Shown here piece after piece: positions 52,290-63,204 of a stretch of DNA of 64,000 nt (its first letter is position 1; each line of letters opens with the position of its first letter). The position numbers and the translations under genes were made by a program. This stretch comes from Vibrio gallaecicus (GTDB lineage: Bacteria > Pseudomonadota > Gammaproteobacteria > Enterobacterales > Vibrionaceae), in the NCBI RefSeq assembly GCF_024347495.1, contig NZ_AP025490.1:2356001-2420000 (forward strand), read 5' to 3'. Under the pieces are notes generated by a model. It ran no database searches, was not told the origin of the DNA, and was given only the letters and a program-made list of their open reading frames with translations.

Positions 52290-53495
52290 TTATACGTCTA
52301 ATAGTAATCGAGCTGGATCTTCTAGAAGTTCTTTAATCGTTACCAAGAAGCCAACTGACTCACGACCATCAATCAAACGGTGGTCATAAGAAAGCGCAAG
52401 GTACATCATTGGTAGAATTTCAACTTGACCATTTACTGCCATTGGACGCTCTTGGATTTTGTGCATACCAAGAATTGCCGCTTGAGGCGGGTTAATGATT
52501 GGCGTAGACATCAATGAGCCGAAAACACCACCATTAGTGATAGTAAAGTTACCACCAATAAGCTCATCAACGGTTAACTTACCATCGCGGCCTTTAATTG
52601 CTAGCTCTTTAATACCTTTCTCGATATCAGCAAAACCAAGCGTGTCACAATCTTTCAGTACAGGAGTTACTAGACCACGAGGTGTAGAAACAGCCATGCT
52701 GATGTCGAAGTAGTTATGGTAAACAATGTCAGTTCCATCGATAGAAGCATTTACTTCTGGAAAACGTTTTAGAGCTTCAGTTACCGCTTTCACATAGAAA
52801 GACATAAAGCCTAAACGTGTACCGTGGCGTTCTTCAAACTGGTCTTTGTATTGCTTACGAAGATCCATGATTGGCTTCATGTTTACTTCGTTAAACGTTG
52901 TTAGCATAGCCGTGCTGTTTTTCGCTTCAAGCAGACGATTAGCTACCGTTTTACGAAGACGAGTCATTGGTACTCGTTTTTGGCTACGAGCCGTCGCTGG
53001 CGCTTGAATTGGCTCTTCTTTTGCTGCTGGTGCAGATTTCGCAGCAGCTAAGTGAGCATCAATATCTTCACGGGTAATACGACCGCCAACACCAGTACCT
53101 TTAACCTGTGACGCTTCAAGGTTATGTTCACCTAGAAGACGACGAACCGCTGGACTAAGCGCATCGTTACTTTCTTCAGTAAGTGCTGCTTTGTGGCGCT
53201 TATCAGGAGATGACTCAGTTTCTTCAGTTGTATCTTTAGTCGGCTCACCTGCAACAGCACCAGGCTTGATTTTAGCAATCAGCTGCTTAGAAAGAACCGT
53301 TGCACCTTCTTCTTCAATAATAGCTTCTAGAACACCAGCTTCAGGCGCTGGTACTTCTAGAACTACTTTATCTGTTTCGATATCTACAATGACTTCATCA
53401 CGAGCTACAGCTTCACCAGGTTTTTTATGCCAAGTTGCAACTGTCGCGTCAGCCACTGATTCAGGTAAATCTGGAACCAGAATTTCAATTGTCAT
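52290..53495 (-). CDS. sucB: 2-oxoglutarate dehydrogenase E2, dihydrolipoamide succinyltransferase
   Basis: 401 aa: lipoyl domain with Lys43 in [10 protein letters not shown]3-binding domain ([20 protein letters not shown], about 113–132), and catalytic domain with the [10 protein letters not shown] motif near the C-terminus. It starts 21 bases after sucA. The E3 (lpd) gene is elsewhere. Confidence 0.97.
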   Translation of the reverse strand: MTIEILVPDLPESVADATVATWHKKPGEAVARDEVIVDIETDKVVLEVPAPEAGVLEAIIEEEGATVLSKQLIAKIKPGAVAGEPTKDTTEETESSPDKRHKAALTEESNDALSPAVRRLLGEHNLEASQVKGTGVGGRITREDIDAHLAAAKSAPAAKEEPIQAPATARSQKRVPMTRLRKTVANRLLEAKNSTAMLTTFNEVNMKPIMDLRKQYKDQFEERHGTRLGFMSFYVKAVTEALKRFPEVNASIDGTDIVYHNYFDISMAVSTPRGLVTPVLKDCDTLGFADIEKGIKELAIKGRDGKLTVDELIGGNFTITNGGVFGSLMSTPIINPPQAAILGMHKIQERPMAVNGQVEILPMMYLALSYDHRLIDGRESVGFLVTIKELLEDPARLLLDV

Positions 53496-53516
53496 ATCTG
53501 TATCTTCCTTTTACTT

Positions 53517-56336
53517 CTAGTTCTTAAGTAGGGTCAGAGCGTCTTCAATTAACGCTTTTTGTTGTTTCAAGTGTACTGACATATAACCAACAGCTGGCGA
53601 TGCTGAAGCAGCACGACCTGCATACTTAAGATCAGCACCGGCTGGGATAGCAGCACGGAAGTTATGTTGGCTAGAGTACCAAGCACCTTGGTTCTGAGGC
53701 TCTTCTTGACACCAAACGTAGTCTTCTACATTTGTATATTGTGCAATTGCCGCTTCAACATCTTCTGTTGGGAACGGGTAAATTTGCTCAATACGTACAA
53801 TGGCCACATCATCTTGCTCATTCTTACGACGTTGCTCTAGTAGGTCAAAATAAACCTTACCAGAACAGAACACTACGCGTTTCACATTCTCAGGAGCTAG
53901 GTCATCAACTTCAGCAATGGCTGGTTGGAAAGTGCCTTGCGCAAGATCTTCAAGTGAAGACGTACATAATGGATGACGTAGCAGAGATTTAGGAGACATC
54001 ACAATCAATGGACGACGCATCGGTCTTACAACCTGACGGCGAATCATGTGATAAACCTGAGCCGGTGTAGATGGAACGACTACTTGCATGTTCTGTTCAG
54101 CACATAACTGCAAGTAACGCTCTAGTCGAGCTGAAGAGTGCTCTGGACCTTGACCTTCATAACCATGAGGAAGCAGCATAGTCAGACCACATAAACGTGC
54201 CCACTTCTGCTCACCTGATGAAATAAACTGGTCAATAACAACCTGAGCGCCGTTCGCAAAGTCACCAAACTGAGCTTCCCACAAGGTTAAACCACCTGGT
54301 TCGGCTGTTGCATAGCCGTATTCAAATGCTAATACCGCTTCTTCAGATAATACAGAGTCAAAGACTTGGAATGGACCTTGTTTATCATGAATATTAGCTA
54401 GTGGAACATAAGTGCTTGCATCTGTTTGGTTATGAAGAACAGAGTGACGGTGGAAGAACGTACCACGGCCTGAATCTTGGCCAGAAATACGGATACGTTT
54501 ACCATCATCAACCAATGTTGCATACGCTAATGTTTCAGCCATACCCCAATCGATCTGCTTTTCACCATTGATCATTGCAGTTCGGTCGTTATAAAGCTTG
54601 TTAACACGGCTTTGCAGTTTATGGCTATCTGGATATTGGCATAGCTTAGTACCCAGCTCTTTTAGACGATCAATCGCAACTTCGTTATCCCATTCAATAT
54701 TCCAGTCGTGTCCTAGGTAAGGAGACCAGTCAACAGAATGAAGAGCCATTGGGCGCCACTCTTTTACAACCACTTCACCGTGGTCAAGAGCATCACGATA
54801 CTCATTAACTAATTGCGTTGCCGTTTCAATGTCAAACTCACCACGATCAATTAGCACATCAGCATAAAGCTTACGAGGCGTCGGGTGTTTTTTGATTTTT
54901 TGGTACATTAGAGGCTGAGTTGCATTCGGCTCATCAGCTTCATTGTGACCATGACGGCGGTAACAAACTAGGTCAATAACTACGTCACGTTTGAATGTAT
55001 TACGGTAATCCAGTGCAATACGAGCCACAAAAGCAACCGCTTCTGGGTCATCAGCATTTACGTGGAAAATTGGAGCCTGTACCATCTTCGCGATATCAGT
55101 ACAGTACATAGTAGAACGTGTATCACGAGGATTAGATGTAGTGAAACCAACTTGGTTATTCACGACGATACGAACTGTACCACCAACGCAGAAGCCACGT
55201 GCTTGAGACATGTTAAACGTCTCTTGAACAACGCCTTGCCCTGCAATTGCGGAATCACCATGAATAGTTATAGGAAGTACGCTGCTACCGTCTTTATCAT
55301 CAAGGCGGTCTTGACGAGCACGAACTGAACCGATAACTACAGGGTTTACAATTTCTAAGTGAGACGGGTTAAATGCAAGCGCTAAGTGGACATTGCCACC
55401 TGGTGTTGCAAAGTCAGCAGAGAAGCCTTGGTGGTATTTAACATCACCAGTACCCCATGTATCATCATGCTTCTTACCAGCAAACTCATCAAATAAGTCT
55501 TGTGGCTTTTTACCAAGCACGTTAACAAGCATGTTCAAACGACCACGGTGGGCCATTCCGACTACAACTTCACGCATACCTTGTCCACCAGCATGACGAA
55601 TAATTTCTTTCGTCATTGGAACAAGCGCATCACCACCTTCAAGAGAGAAACGTTTTGCGCCTGGGAACTTAGCACCCAAATAGCGTTCAAGCCCTTCAGC
55701 AGCAGTTAGCTCTTCTAGGAATGCTTGTTTTTCTTCATGATTGAATGATGGTTGACCAGAAACAGACTCTAAACGTTGTTGAATCCAACGTTTTTGCTCT
55801 GTGTTAGTCATGTGCATGTATTCTGCACCGATTGAACCACAATACGTTTGCTTAAGGGCTTTATATAAGTCCTTTAGCACCATTGTCTCTTGCCCTATGG
55901 CAAAAGAACCAACGTTAAACGTTTCATTGAAGTCATCTTCGGTTAGGTTGTGGAATGCAGGGTCCAGTTCAGCAACTGTTCCTCGTTCCCATAAACCTAG
56001 CGGATCTAGATTTGCAGCTTGATGCCCTCGGAATCGATAAGCATTGATTAGTTGCAGTACTTTTACTTGTTTCGCATCGACATCAGGATCACTAACTTGG
56101 ACGTTGTAATGCTTTGTTTCTTGAGCGAGTCGTCGGAAGTATTCGCGAACACGTGAATGCGGTTGTTCAACCACTTCAGAAGCTTGCACAGGCAAGTCTT
56201 CAAATACACGTTTCCACTCATCACTTACCAAGTCTGGGTCACTTAGATACAGTTCGTAGATTTCTTCTACATAAGTTGCATTGGCGCCAGCCAAGTGTGA
56301 AGACTCGAGCCATGCCTTCATCACGCCGTTGTGCAT
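53517..56336 (-). CDS. sucA: 2-oxoglutarate dehydrogenase E1
   Basis: 939-aa thiamine diphosphate enzyme that decarboxylates 2-oxoglutarate. Signature regions MAHRGRLNMLVNVLGK, HGDSAIAGQGVVQE and the RRGHNEADEP loop. Starts at the ATG at 56336 with a strong AAGGGAAATT site; an internal ATG at residue 6 is less likely. It is the first gene after sdhB; 95 bases and a hairpin lie between. Confidence 0.98.
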   Translation of the reverse strand: MHNGVMKAWLESSHLAGANATYVEEIYELYLSDPDLVSDEWKRVFEDLPVQASEVVEQPHSRVREYFRRLAQETKHYNVQVSDPDVDAKQVKVLQLINAYRFRGHQAANLDPLGLWERGTVAELDPAFHNLTEDDFNETFNVGSFAIGQETMVLKDLYKALKQTYCGSIGAEYMHMTNTEQKRWIQQRLESVSGQPSFNHEEKQAFLEELTAAEGLERYLGAKFPGAKRFSLEGGDALVPMTKEIIRHAGGQGMREVVVGMAHRGRLNMLVNVLGKKPQDLFDEFAGKKHDDTWGTGDVKYHQGFSADFATPGGNVHLALAFNPSHLEIVNPVVIGSVRARQDRLDDKDGSSVLPITIHGDSAIAGQGVVQETFNMSQARGFCVGGTVRIVVNNQVGFTTSNPRDTRSTMYCTDIAKMVQAPIFHVNADDPEAVAFVARIALDYRNTFKRDVVIDLVCYRRHGHNEADEPNATQPLMYQKIKKHPTPRKLYADVLIDRGEFDIETATQLVNEYRDALDHGEVVVKEWRPMALHSVDWSPYLGHDWNIEWDNEVAIDRLKELGTKLCQYPDSHKLQSRVNKLYNDRTAMINGEKQIDWGMAETLAYATLVDDGKRIRISGQDSGRGTFFHRHSVLHNQTDASTYVPLANIHDKQGPFQVFDSVLSEEAVLAFEYGYATAEPGGLTLWEAQFGDFANGAQVVIDQFISSGEQKWARLCGLTMLLPHGYEGQGPEHSSARLERYLQLCAEQNMQVVVPSTPAQVYHMIRRQVVRPMRRPLIVMSPKSLLRHPLCTSSLEDLAQGTFQPAIAEVDDLAPENVKRVVFCSGKVYFDLLEQRRKNEQDDVAIVRIEQIYPFPTEDVEAAIAQYTNVEDYVWCQEEPQNQGAWYSSQHNFRAAIPAGADLKYAGRAASASPAVGYMSVHLKQQKALIEDALTLLKN

Positions 56337-56391
56337 AATTTCCCTTAACCTGTAGTTTCACATTTGCATCGGTCAATGCCGAGCTATTAAA

Positions 56392-56420
56392 AGGCCGCCC
56401 CAAAACTTCAAGGGCGGCAA
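56392..56420 (-). terminator. Terminator-like hairpin between sdhB and sucA
   Basis: GCCGCCC and GGGCGGC enclose an 11-nt loop; on the minus strand the stem is followed by CTTTTAA. It suggests partial uncoupling of sdhCDAB from sucAB. Confidence 0.7.
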
Positions 56421-56431
56421 TTTTTGTTATT

Positions 56432-57145
56432 TTAAACCGAACGATTTACAAGCATGGATTTTATATGACCAATTGCTTTCGTTGGATTTAGTCCCTTAGG
56501 ACAAACACTTACACAGTTCATGATGCCATGGCAACGAAAAACGCTAAATGCATCATCAAGATCTGACAGACGTTCATCTGTTGCTGTATCGCGGCTATCA
56601 ATTAACCAACGGTAAGCAGCAAGTAGACCAGCAGGACCTATAAATTTATCAGGGTTCCACCAGAACGATGGGCATGATGTTGTACAACATGCACACATGA
56701 TACATTCATACAAACCATCTAAATGCGCACGCTCATCAGGGCTTTGTAAGTTTTCACGAGCAGGAGGTACACTACCTTCTGTCACTAAGAAAGGTTTCAC
56801 TTTTTCATAGTTATCGTAGAACTGTGTCATGTCTACAATTAGGTCACGAACAACCGGTAAACCTGGCAGCGGACGGATGACAATTTTATCTTGCCCCGTA
56901 AGTGCTGATAGCGAAGTAATACACGCCAAACCATTCTTACCATTCATGTTAAGACCATCAGAACCACAAACACCTTCACGGCAAGAGCGTCTAAATGCAA
57001 TCGATGGGTCTTGCTCTTTCAGAAGAATTAGCGCATCCAAAAGCATCATGTCAGAACCTTCTTCTACTTCAAGGATGTAATCCTTCATGTATGGTTTCTG
57101 ATCAACATCTGGGTTGTAGCGGTATAAAGAGAAATTCAGTTTCAT
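56432..57145 (-). CDS. sdhB: Succinate dehydrogenase iron-sulfur subunit
   Basis: 237 aa. 2Fe-2S cysteines in SCREGVCGSDGLNMNGK and LAC (about 55–80), 4Fe-4S and 3Fe-4S cysteines in CIMCACCTTSCPSFW and CHGIMNCVSVCPKGL. Transfers electrons from SdhA to quinone. Fourth gene of sdhCDAB. Confidence 0.98.
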   Translation of the reverse strand: MKLNFSLYRYNPDVDQKPYMKDYILEVEEGSDMMLLDALILLKEQDPSIAFRRSCREGVCGSDGLNMNGKNGLACITSLSALTGQDKIVIRPLPGLPVVRDLIVDMTQFYDNYEKVKPFLVTEGSVPPARENLQSPDERAHLDGLYECIMCACCTTSCPSFWWNPDKFIGPAGLLAAYRWLIDSRDTATDERLSDLDDAFSVFRCHGIMNCVSVCPKGLNPTKAIGHIKSMLVNRSV

Positions 57146-57160
57146 TTTAATGCCCTCTCC

Positions 57161-58927
57161 TTAGTACGTACGCGCTTTTGGCGGGAATGCTTCACGATGT
57201 ACAGGTTCCATATTTACATTTCTCTTCGACATTTCTTCAGTCTCAGGGTTGTAAATTGAGTGGCATAACCACTGTGCATCGTCACGGTCTGGGAAGTCAA
57301 AACGAGCATGTGCGCCACGGCTTTCTGTACGGAAATTTGCTGCAACAGCTGTTGCAAAAGCAGTTTCCATCAAGTTTTCAAGCTCTAAACACTCAATACG
57401 CTGCGTATTAAACTCAGTAGATTTATCAGATAGATGAGCATTTTTTAGGCGCTCACGAATAACTTTAAGCTCTTCTAAACCTTTAGCCATAGCATCACCT
57501 TCACGGAATACCGAGAAGTTATTCTGCATACATTGCTGTAAATCTTTACGAATTTGAGCAGGGTCTTCACCACCAGTACTGTTTTCCCAACGGTTGTAAC
57601 GCTCTAATGAACGTTCAATGTCTGCTTCCGTAGCTGGTTTCGCTTCTTCTTGTTTCTTCAGCGTCTCACCAAGATGTAGACCTGTTGCACGGCCAAATAC
57701 CACTAAATCAAGTAACGAGTTACCACCTAAACGGTTAGCACCATGCACAGATACAGAGGCGATTTCACCACAAGCGAATAGACCTTGAATTTCAACATCA
57801 GCGCCAGCAGGATCTTGCTTAATAGCTTGACCTGAAACTTGAGTTGGTACACCACCCATCATGTAGTGACAAGTAGGAATTACTGGAATTGGTTCTTTTA
57901 CTGGATCAACGTGTGCAAATGTACGTGACAGCTCACATACACCAGGTAAGCGAGATTCAAGAGTCTCTTTACCAAGGTGATCCAATTTAAGTTTGATATG
58001 TGGACCCCATGGACCATCGCAGCCACGACCTTCACGGATCTCGATCATCATTGAACGAGCAACAACATCACGACCTGCTAAATCTTTCGCATTAGGAGCA
58101 TAACGCTCCATGAAACGTTCACCGTCTTTGTTAAGTAGATAACCACCTTCACCACGACAGCCTTCCGTTACTAGAACACCAGCTCCAGCGATACCTGTTG
58201 GGTGGAACTGCCACATTTCGATATCTTGCATTGGAACACCAGCACGAATCGCCATACCAACACCGTCACCAGTGTTAATGTGAGCATTCGTTGTAGAAGC
58301 GTAAATACGACCAGCACCACCAGTCGCTAAAATTGTCGCTTTAGCTTTGAAGTAACATACTTCACCAGTTTCCATGCAAAGTGCAGTTGTACCTAAAATT
58401 GCGCCATCTTCGTTTTTAACAAGATCAAGAGCATACCACTCAGAAAAAACCGTAGTTTTATGCTTAATATTTTGCTGGTAAAGAGTATGCAAAAGCGCGT
58501 GACCAGTACGGTCAGCAGCAGCGGCGGTACGAGCAGCTTGCTCACCACCGAAGTTTTTAGATTGGCCACCAAATGGGCGTTGGTAAATAGTACCGTTATC
58601 AAAACGAGAAAAAGGAAGACCCATTTTCTCTAATTCAATTACTGATTCAGGACCATTCTTACACATGTATTCGATTGCATCTTGGTCACCAATATAATCA
58701 GAACCTTTTACAGTATCGTACATGTGTTGTTCCCAGTGATCCTCGTGCGCATTACCAAGAGCAACTGTAATGCCACCTTGTGCAGAAACGGTATGGGAAC
58801 GAGTTGGGAAAACTTTTGAAAGCAATGCACAAGATAGGCCTTGCTCTGAAATTTGTAGCGCAGCACGCATGCCAGCACCACCAGCGCCAATTACAACGGC
58901 ATCAAACTCACGAACAGGAATAGTCAC
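57161..58927 (-). CDS. sdhA: Succinate dehydrogenase flavoprotein subunit
   Basis: 588 aa. FAD dinucleotide fold [13 protein letters not shown] (12–24), covalent flavin His45 in [14 protein letters not shown] and the active-site arginine in the C-terminal part of the catalytic domain ([17 protein letters not shown]). Oxidises succinate to fumarate. Starts directly after the sdhD stop. Confidence 0.98.
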   Translation of the reverse strand: MTIPVREFDAVVIGAGGAGMRAALQISEQGLSCALLSKVFPTRSHTVSAQGGITVALGNAHEDHWEQHMYDTVKGSDYIGDQDAIEYMCKNGPESVIELEKMGLPFSRFDNGTIYQRPFGGQSKNFGGEQAARTAAAADRTGHALLHTLYQQNIKHKTTVFSEWYALDLVKNEDGAILGTTALCMETGEVCYFKAKATILATGGAGRIYASTTNAHINTGDGVGMAIRAGVPMQDIEMWQFHPTGIAGAGVLVTEGCRGEGGYLLNKDGERFMERYAPNAKDLAGRDVVARSMMIEIREGRGCDGPWGPHIKLKLDHLGKETLESRLPGVCELSRTFAHVDPVKEPIPVIPTCHYMMGGVPTQVSGQAIKQDPAGADVEIQGLFACGEIASVSVHGANRLGGNSLLDLVVFGRATGLHLGETLKKQEEAKPATEADIERSLERYNRWENSTGGEDPAQIRKDLQQCMQNNFSVFREGDAMAKGLEELKVIRERLKNAHLSDKSTEFNTQRIECLELENLMETAFATAVAANFRTESRGAHARFDFPDRDDAQWLCHSIYNPETEEMSKRNVNMEPVHREAFPPKARTY

Positions 58928-59275
58928 TTACGCACCCCACAAAATAAACAGACCAGAGAAGAAATATCCAATAAGAACAGCAACAACACCTAATTGAAGA
59001 CCACCACGCAACATTGCACATTTGATGTAGTCAGTCAGGACTTGCCATAAGCCAATCCAAGCGTGAATTAACACTGAAGTCAGTGCTAGCATAGTGAAGA
59101 CTTTAGTGAAGGTACCACCAAAGAATTGCGTCCAAGATACGTAAGAGATATCTCCCGAGAAAGCACAGAAGCTAACAAGGTAGACTGTGTAAAGCGTCAT
59201 AATAATTGCGGTTGCACGAATTAATAAATAATCATGAACACCATTACGACCAAAAGTGGATATATTATTTACCAT
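58928..59275 (-). CDS. sdhD: Succinate dehydrogenase membrane anchor SdhD
   Basis: 115 aa with three membrane segments; conserved His/Asp of the quinone site near HAWIGLWQVLTDYIK. Overlaps sdhC by seven bases. Confidence 0.96.
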   Translation of the reverse strand: MVNNISTFGRNGVHDYLLIRATAIIMTLYTVYLVSFCAFSGDISYVSWTQFFGGTFTKVFTMLALTSVLIHAWIGLWQVLTDYIKCAMLRGGLQLGVVAVLIGYFFSGLFILWGA

Positions 59276-59661
59276 ACTAAAACCCCCGCAAGTAGAGACA
59301 ATACCGCTGTAGCTGCGAATGCAACCTGAGCGCTTTTAGCACCAGATTCCAGCTCTTCAAAATGACCTAGATCCATTAATAAGTGACGAATGCCACCAGC
59401 AATGTGATAAGCCAAAGCGGTTAAAATGCCCCACAAAATAAACTTAACAAAAAAGCCGTCGACAATGTCGCTTGCTTCCATGAAGCCTACAGGGGAGGAG
59501 AGGGAAATGGATAGTAACCAAAGCAGAATTCCGATCGCAACAAATGTAATCACCCCAGACACACGGTGTAGGATGGATGCAATTGCAGTGATAGGAAAGT
59601 GGATGGTCTGTAAATCTAAATTAACAGGTCTTGTCTTTCTTTCTTTCACGGGCTTGCTCAC
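59269..59661 (-). CDS. sdhC: Succinate dehydrogenase cytochrome b556 subunit SdhC
   Basis: 130 aa, three membrane segments; SILHRVSGVITF holds quinone-site Ser/Arg and HIAGGIRHLLMDLGH the heme ligand His. First gene of the sdhCDAB–sucABCD cluster. An ArcA-like repeat lies 80–100 bases upstream. Confidence 0.97.
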   Translation of the reverse strand: MSKPVKERKTRPVNLDLQTIHFPITAIASILHRVSGVITFVAIGILLWLLSISLSSPVGFMEASDIVDGFFVKFILWGILTALAYHIAGGIRHLLMDLGHFEELESGAKSAQVAFAATAVLSLLAGVLVW

Positions 59662-60075
59662 TCAGCTCCATCGAGCTTTTATGGTCATTAAATAACCTTA
59701 GATATTGTTATGGACAAATTTTGGTCGAAAACCGGTAAAACTTAACATTAAATTAACAATCGACGCGTATTAATCGCACTTTAATTGTAAAATAAATGTT
59801 AACAACAAGGTTACTAGAGACACCTCACAATTCTTTTTAGCCTTGAATTTAAAGGTCTGGACCAGAATTTTCACCGCCACTATACGACTCGCAACATTCT
59901 AATACAATTGATGTAACAAATAATGCTACATAGAACAGATTTTTAACGAATTTAATGCAAAAAACACTAACAAGTGCACACAAAAGTGCAGATTAATTGA
60001 CTTTCGACGCCAAGAGCAGTAAAAAAATGGCACATAAACATCCTGGACGGATTAATAATAACAAAGGAGATTGTT
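59662..60075. promoter_or_regulatory. Divergent promoter region sdhC / gltA
   Basis: 414 AT-rich bases without a gene. It holds the ArcA-like repeat noted separately and a second TGTTAA-containing stretch at about 59795–59808. I could not place the promoters or a CRP site with confidence. Confidence 0.6.
59741..59760 (-). promoter_or_regulatory. Possible ArcA-binding direct repeat upstream of sdhC
   Basis: Minus strand TTGTTAATTTAATGTTAA has two GTTAA repeats 11 bases apart, the ArcA-P direct-repeat pattern. ArcA represses sdh and gltA under low oxygen in E. coli. Confidence 0.5.
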
Positions 60076-61365
60076 ATGGCGGATAAGAAAGCTACCCTTC
60101 ATATTGAAGGTCAAGCGCCAATCGAATTGCCGATTTCAGAAGGTGTACTTGGTACGCCAGTTATCGACGTTCGTACACTAGGTTCTAATGGTTTTTTCAC
60201 TTTTGATCCTGGTTTTCTTGCCACTGCATCTTGTGAATCGCAAATCACTTACATTGACGGTGGGAAAGGTATCCTTTTACACCGTGGTTATCCAATTGAT
60301 CAACTGGCCAATAACGCTGATTACCTAGAAGTTTGTTATATTCTTCTTTACGGCGAAGCTCCATCTCGTGCTCAATACGAAGAATTTAAGACAACTGTGA
60401 CACGTCACACCATGGTACATGAGCAAATTGCTAGCTTCTTCCATGGTTTCAGACGTGATGCTCACCCGATGGCAGTAATGTGTGGTGTTGTAGGCGCTCT
60501 CGCAGCGTTTTACCATGACTCACTCGATATCAACAACGACACACACCGTGAAATTGCTGCTTATCGTCTTATTTCAAAAATGCCGACACTGGCGGCAATG
60601 TGTTACAAATATTCGATTGGTCAACCATTCATCTACCCACGTAACGACCTAAGCTACGCTGAAAACTTCCTACACATGATGTATGCAAATCCATGTGAAG
60701 AGTATGAAGTAAACCCAGTTGTAGCTCGTGCGATGGATAAAATCTTTACTCTACACGCAGATCACGAACAAAACGCTTCTACTTCAACTGTTCGTTTAGC
60801 CGGTTCTTCAGGTGCAAACCCATTCGCTTGTATTGCAGCAGGTATTGCTTCTCTTTGGGGACCAGCACACGGTGGCGCAAACGAAGCTTGTTTGATGATG
60901 CTTGAAGAAATTGGCAGTGTAGAAAACATTGACGAATACGTTGCTAAAGCAAAAGACAAAGATGATCCATTCCGTCTTATGGGCTTTGGACACCGTGTTT
61001 ACAAAAACTATGACCCACGTGCAACTGTAATGCGCGAAGCTTGTCATGAAGTATTGAAAGAGCTAAACATCAAAGATCCACTATTAGATGTAGCAATGGA
61101 ACTTGAACGTATTGCGCTTTCAGATGAATACTTTGTTTCTAAGAAGCTATACCCGAACGTAGATTTCTATTCAGGTATTATTCTTAAAGCTATTGGCATT
61201 CCAGTATCTATGTTTACCGTAATCTTTGCGATGTCTCGTACTATCGGTTGGATTGCACACTGGAATGAAATGCATAGTGACCCAACAAACCGTATTGGCC
61301 GACCTCGTCAGCTATATACAGGTAAAGAAAAGCGTGAATTCCAGCCTCTTCATGAACGCGAATAG
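60076..61365 (+). CDS. gltA: Citrate synthase (type II)
   Basis: 429 aa, the NADH-regulated hexameric type. Catalytic residues are in [10 protein letters not shown] (His about 229), [12 protein letters not shown] (His about 306) and the Asp in PNVDFYSG. Ribosome site AAGGAGATT precedes the ATG at 60076. Divergent from sdhC and followed by a terminator. Confidence 0.98.
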   Translation: MADKKATLHIEGQAPIELPISEGVLGTPVIDVRTLGSNGFFTFDPGFLATASCESQITYIDGGKGILLHRGYPIDQLANNADYLEVCYILLYGEAPSRAQYEEFKTTVTRHTMVHEQIASFFHGFRRDAHPMAVMCGVVGALAAFYHDSLDINNDTHREIAAYRLISKMPTLAAMCYKYSIGQPFIYPRNDLSYAENFLHMMYANPCEEYEVNPVVARAMDKIFTLHADHEQNASTSTVRLAGSSGANPFACIAAGIASLWGPAHGGANEACLMMLEEIGSVENIDEYVAKAKDKDDPFRLMGFGHRVYKNYDPRATVMREACHEVLKELNIKDPLLDVAMELERIALSDEYFVSKKLYPNVDFYSGIILKAIGIPVSMFTVIFAMSRTIGWIAHWNEMHSDPTNRIGRPRQLYTGKEKREFQPLHERE

Positions 61366-61389
61366 TCGTTTACACAGTAGCTAGAACTA

Positions 61390-61421
61390 AAAAAGGTTGA
61401 CGTTATCGTCAACCTTTTTTG
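61390..61421. terminator. Bidirectional terminator between gltA and the Nif3-like gene
   Basis: AAAAAGGTTGACG and CGTCAACCTTTTTT pair perfectly around TTAT. Confidence 0.93.
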
Positions 61422-61478
61422 TTTCCATTCTACTCATAGTCACATTAGTAGAGATAGCGCTGTTAAGATTATTATGGC

Positions 61479-62237
61479 TTATACCGGATTATCGATATCA
61501 ATGAACACAACGTCTAAATCATGCTCTTGAGTTAACCATTCACCTAATGCTTTTACACCATATCTTTCAGTTGCATGATGCCCTGCAGAGAAGTAATGAA
61601 TATCTTGCTCACGAGCAGAGTAAGTCGTTCGTTCTGAGATTTCTCCAGAGATAAACGCATCTAAACCGTTAGCGACTGCAAGCTCAATATAGTCTTGCCC
61701 GCCACCAGTACACCAGCCAACAGTTGTAATCAGTTTATGCTCATTTTCTGGCGAAATATGGAGCGGATGACGGTTAAGGACTTGGTTAATTTTTTCCGAG
61801 AATTCAGCCCCGGTCATTGGCTCTTTTAGCTTACCAAACATAGCGACCGATTGTGGATGCCCTTCTAGCCCGCCTTCAACTTCAATATCTAACAATTCAG
61901 CTAATTTTGCGTTATTACCTAGCTCTGGGTGGATATCAAGTGGTAAGTGGTAACCTAGCAAATTAATATCGTTTTTAATCAGAGTGCGAATTCGCTTCCC
62001 TTTCATTCCACGGATCGATTCCGGTTCACCTTTCCAAAAAAAACCGTGATGAACAAGCAATGCGTCAGCATTCAGTTCAACCGCTTTATCAATCAACGCT
62101 TGTGAAGCTGTAACTCCTGTTACAATCTTCTTAACTTGCTGTACACCTTCGACTTGCAAGCCATTTGGGCAGTAATCCTTAATTTGTTGAGGCTGTAGCT
62201 TTTCGTTAAGAATTCTTTCTAATTGTAAGTTATTCAT
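61479..62237 (-). CDS. ybgI: Nif3-like dinuclear metal protein (YbgI family)
   Basis: 252 aa from the ATG at 62237, which has GGAAC seven bases upstream; an ATG at 62252 lies over that site. Metal ligands are in LLVHHGFFWKGEP (about 62) and SAGHHATERYGVKALGEWL (near the C-terminus). Members form a hexameric ring; proposed GTP cyclohydrolase II-like or DNA-repair roles remain uncertain. In vibrios it usually lies near gltA, as here. Confidence 0.93.
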   Translation of the reverse strand: MNNLQLERILNEKLQPQQIKDYCPNGLQVEGVQQVKKIVTGVTASQALIDKAVELNADALLVHHGFFWKGEPESIRGMKGKRIRTLIKNDINLLGYHLPLDIHPELGNNAKLAELLDIEVEGGLEGHPQSVAMFGKLKEPMTGAEFSEKINQVLNRHPLHISPENEHKLITTVGWCTGGGQDYIELAVANGLDAFISGEISERTTYSAREQDIHYFSAGHHATERYGVKALGEWLTQEHDLDVVFIDIDNPV

Positions 62238-62328
62238 TGCTTGTTCCAACATGCATATTTGATAACGTTGTTATATCAATTTACAGTTAAAATGTCGAAA
62301 GCCGATCATTAAACTCTATGAGGAATAT

Positions 62329-63087
62329 ATGACACCAATACAGCGTTTTTATCAATGGGTCATTGATTCCCCACCCTTGCTAGAACTTAACCCTCCTATA
62401 TCCGATCTTAGTGTCTTTTCGAGCAGTCAAAGACTGGATGACACACATATCTACCAAGGGAACCCTCGTCTTGGTTTTTTGTATCAACACCTTTGTGAAC
62501 AAGTAATTATCGCATCTCCAAATCACTCGATTAAACATGACGAGATACAAATTAATGTAGATGGCAGAACATTGGGAGCTATTGACTTTATAGTCGAAAA
62601 CCAGCAATCGAACTTACTGGAACACTGGGAAGTTGCCATTAAATTCTATTTACTCCATGAAGATATTTGGTTTGGGCCAAACTCTCATGACCAACTTGAT
62701 AAAAAACTCGAAAGAATGCTCAACCACCAATTGGCGATGTCTTCATCTAGTGCCTTTGTTGAACAATATCCTGAGCTAAAAACCAACTCCGAACATTTGT
62801 TAATGCAAGGTCGTTTATACATAAACCCATTCTTAGAACAGAGTATTCCAACAGAGTGTTTAGGCTATAAGATAAACCCAAGCCAAGTTAATGGGTTTTG
62901 GTGTTATAAAAGCCAAGTGCATTTAGTTGAAGAAGCTCTCTACCCCATAAATAAAGATCAATGGGCTGCTGGTATTGACAATTTTGACGGAGAACCTATC
63001 AAAGAGTTTGGTGATCGTTTCATCCATGCTCAAACGAATACAGGACAATTCTGGTTTGTTATGCCTGAAAGTTGGCCCCGCAATTAA
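62329..63087 (+). CDS. DUF1853 family protein
   Basis: 252 aa, function unknown. The GPNSHDQLDKKLERMLNHQL segment (about 122–141) is the family's signature (GP.. D.L..KL..ML.HQL). The segment GAIDFIVENQ…HWEVAIKFYL (about 84–108) has the strand–turn–strand D…E-x-x-K pattern of PD-(D/E)XK nuclease-like folds. It stands between the divergent Nif3-like gene and convergent pgm. Confidence 0.8.
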   Translation: MTPIQRFYQWVIDSPPLLELNPPISDLSVFSSSQRLDDTHIYQGNPRLGFLYQHLCEQVIIASPNHSIKHDEIQINVDGRTLGAIDFIVENQQSNLLEHWEVAIKFYLLHEDIWFGPNSHDQLDKKLERMLNHQLAMSSSSAFVEQYPELKTNSEHLLMQGRLYINPFLEQSIPTECLGYKINPSQVNGFWCYKSQVHLVEEALYPINKDQWAAGIDNFDGEPIKEFGDRFIHAQTNTGQFWFVMPESWPRN

Positions 63088-63130
63088 AGCTATTGGAGAT
63101 ATATAGAATTTTAAGTCATTCTCATCTCAA

Positions 63131-63165
63131 TAAAAAAGGGCTGATGCTTTAACATCAACCCTTTA
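63131..63165. terminator. Bidirectional terminator between the DUF1853 gene and pgm
   Basis: AAAGGGCTGATG and CATCAACCCTTT pair with one mismatch; A and T runs flank. A further palindrome GAGGTGACACCTC begins at 63158. Confidence 0.85.
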
Positions 63166-63204
63166 TTGAGGTGACACCTCAATAAGCTACTGAATCAAAT
63201 TCAA

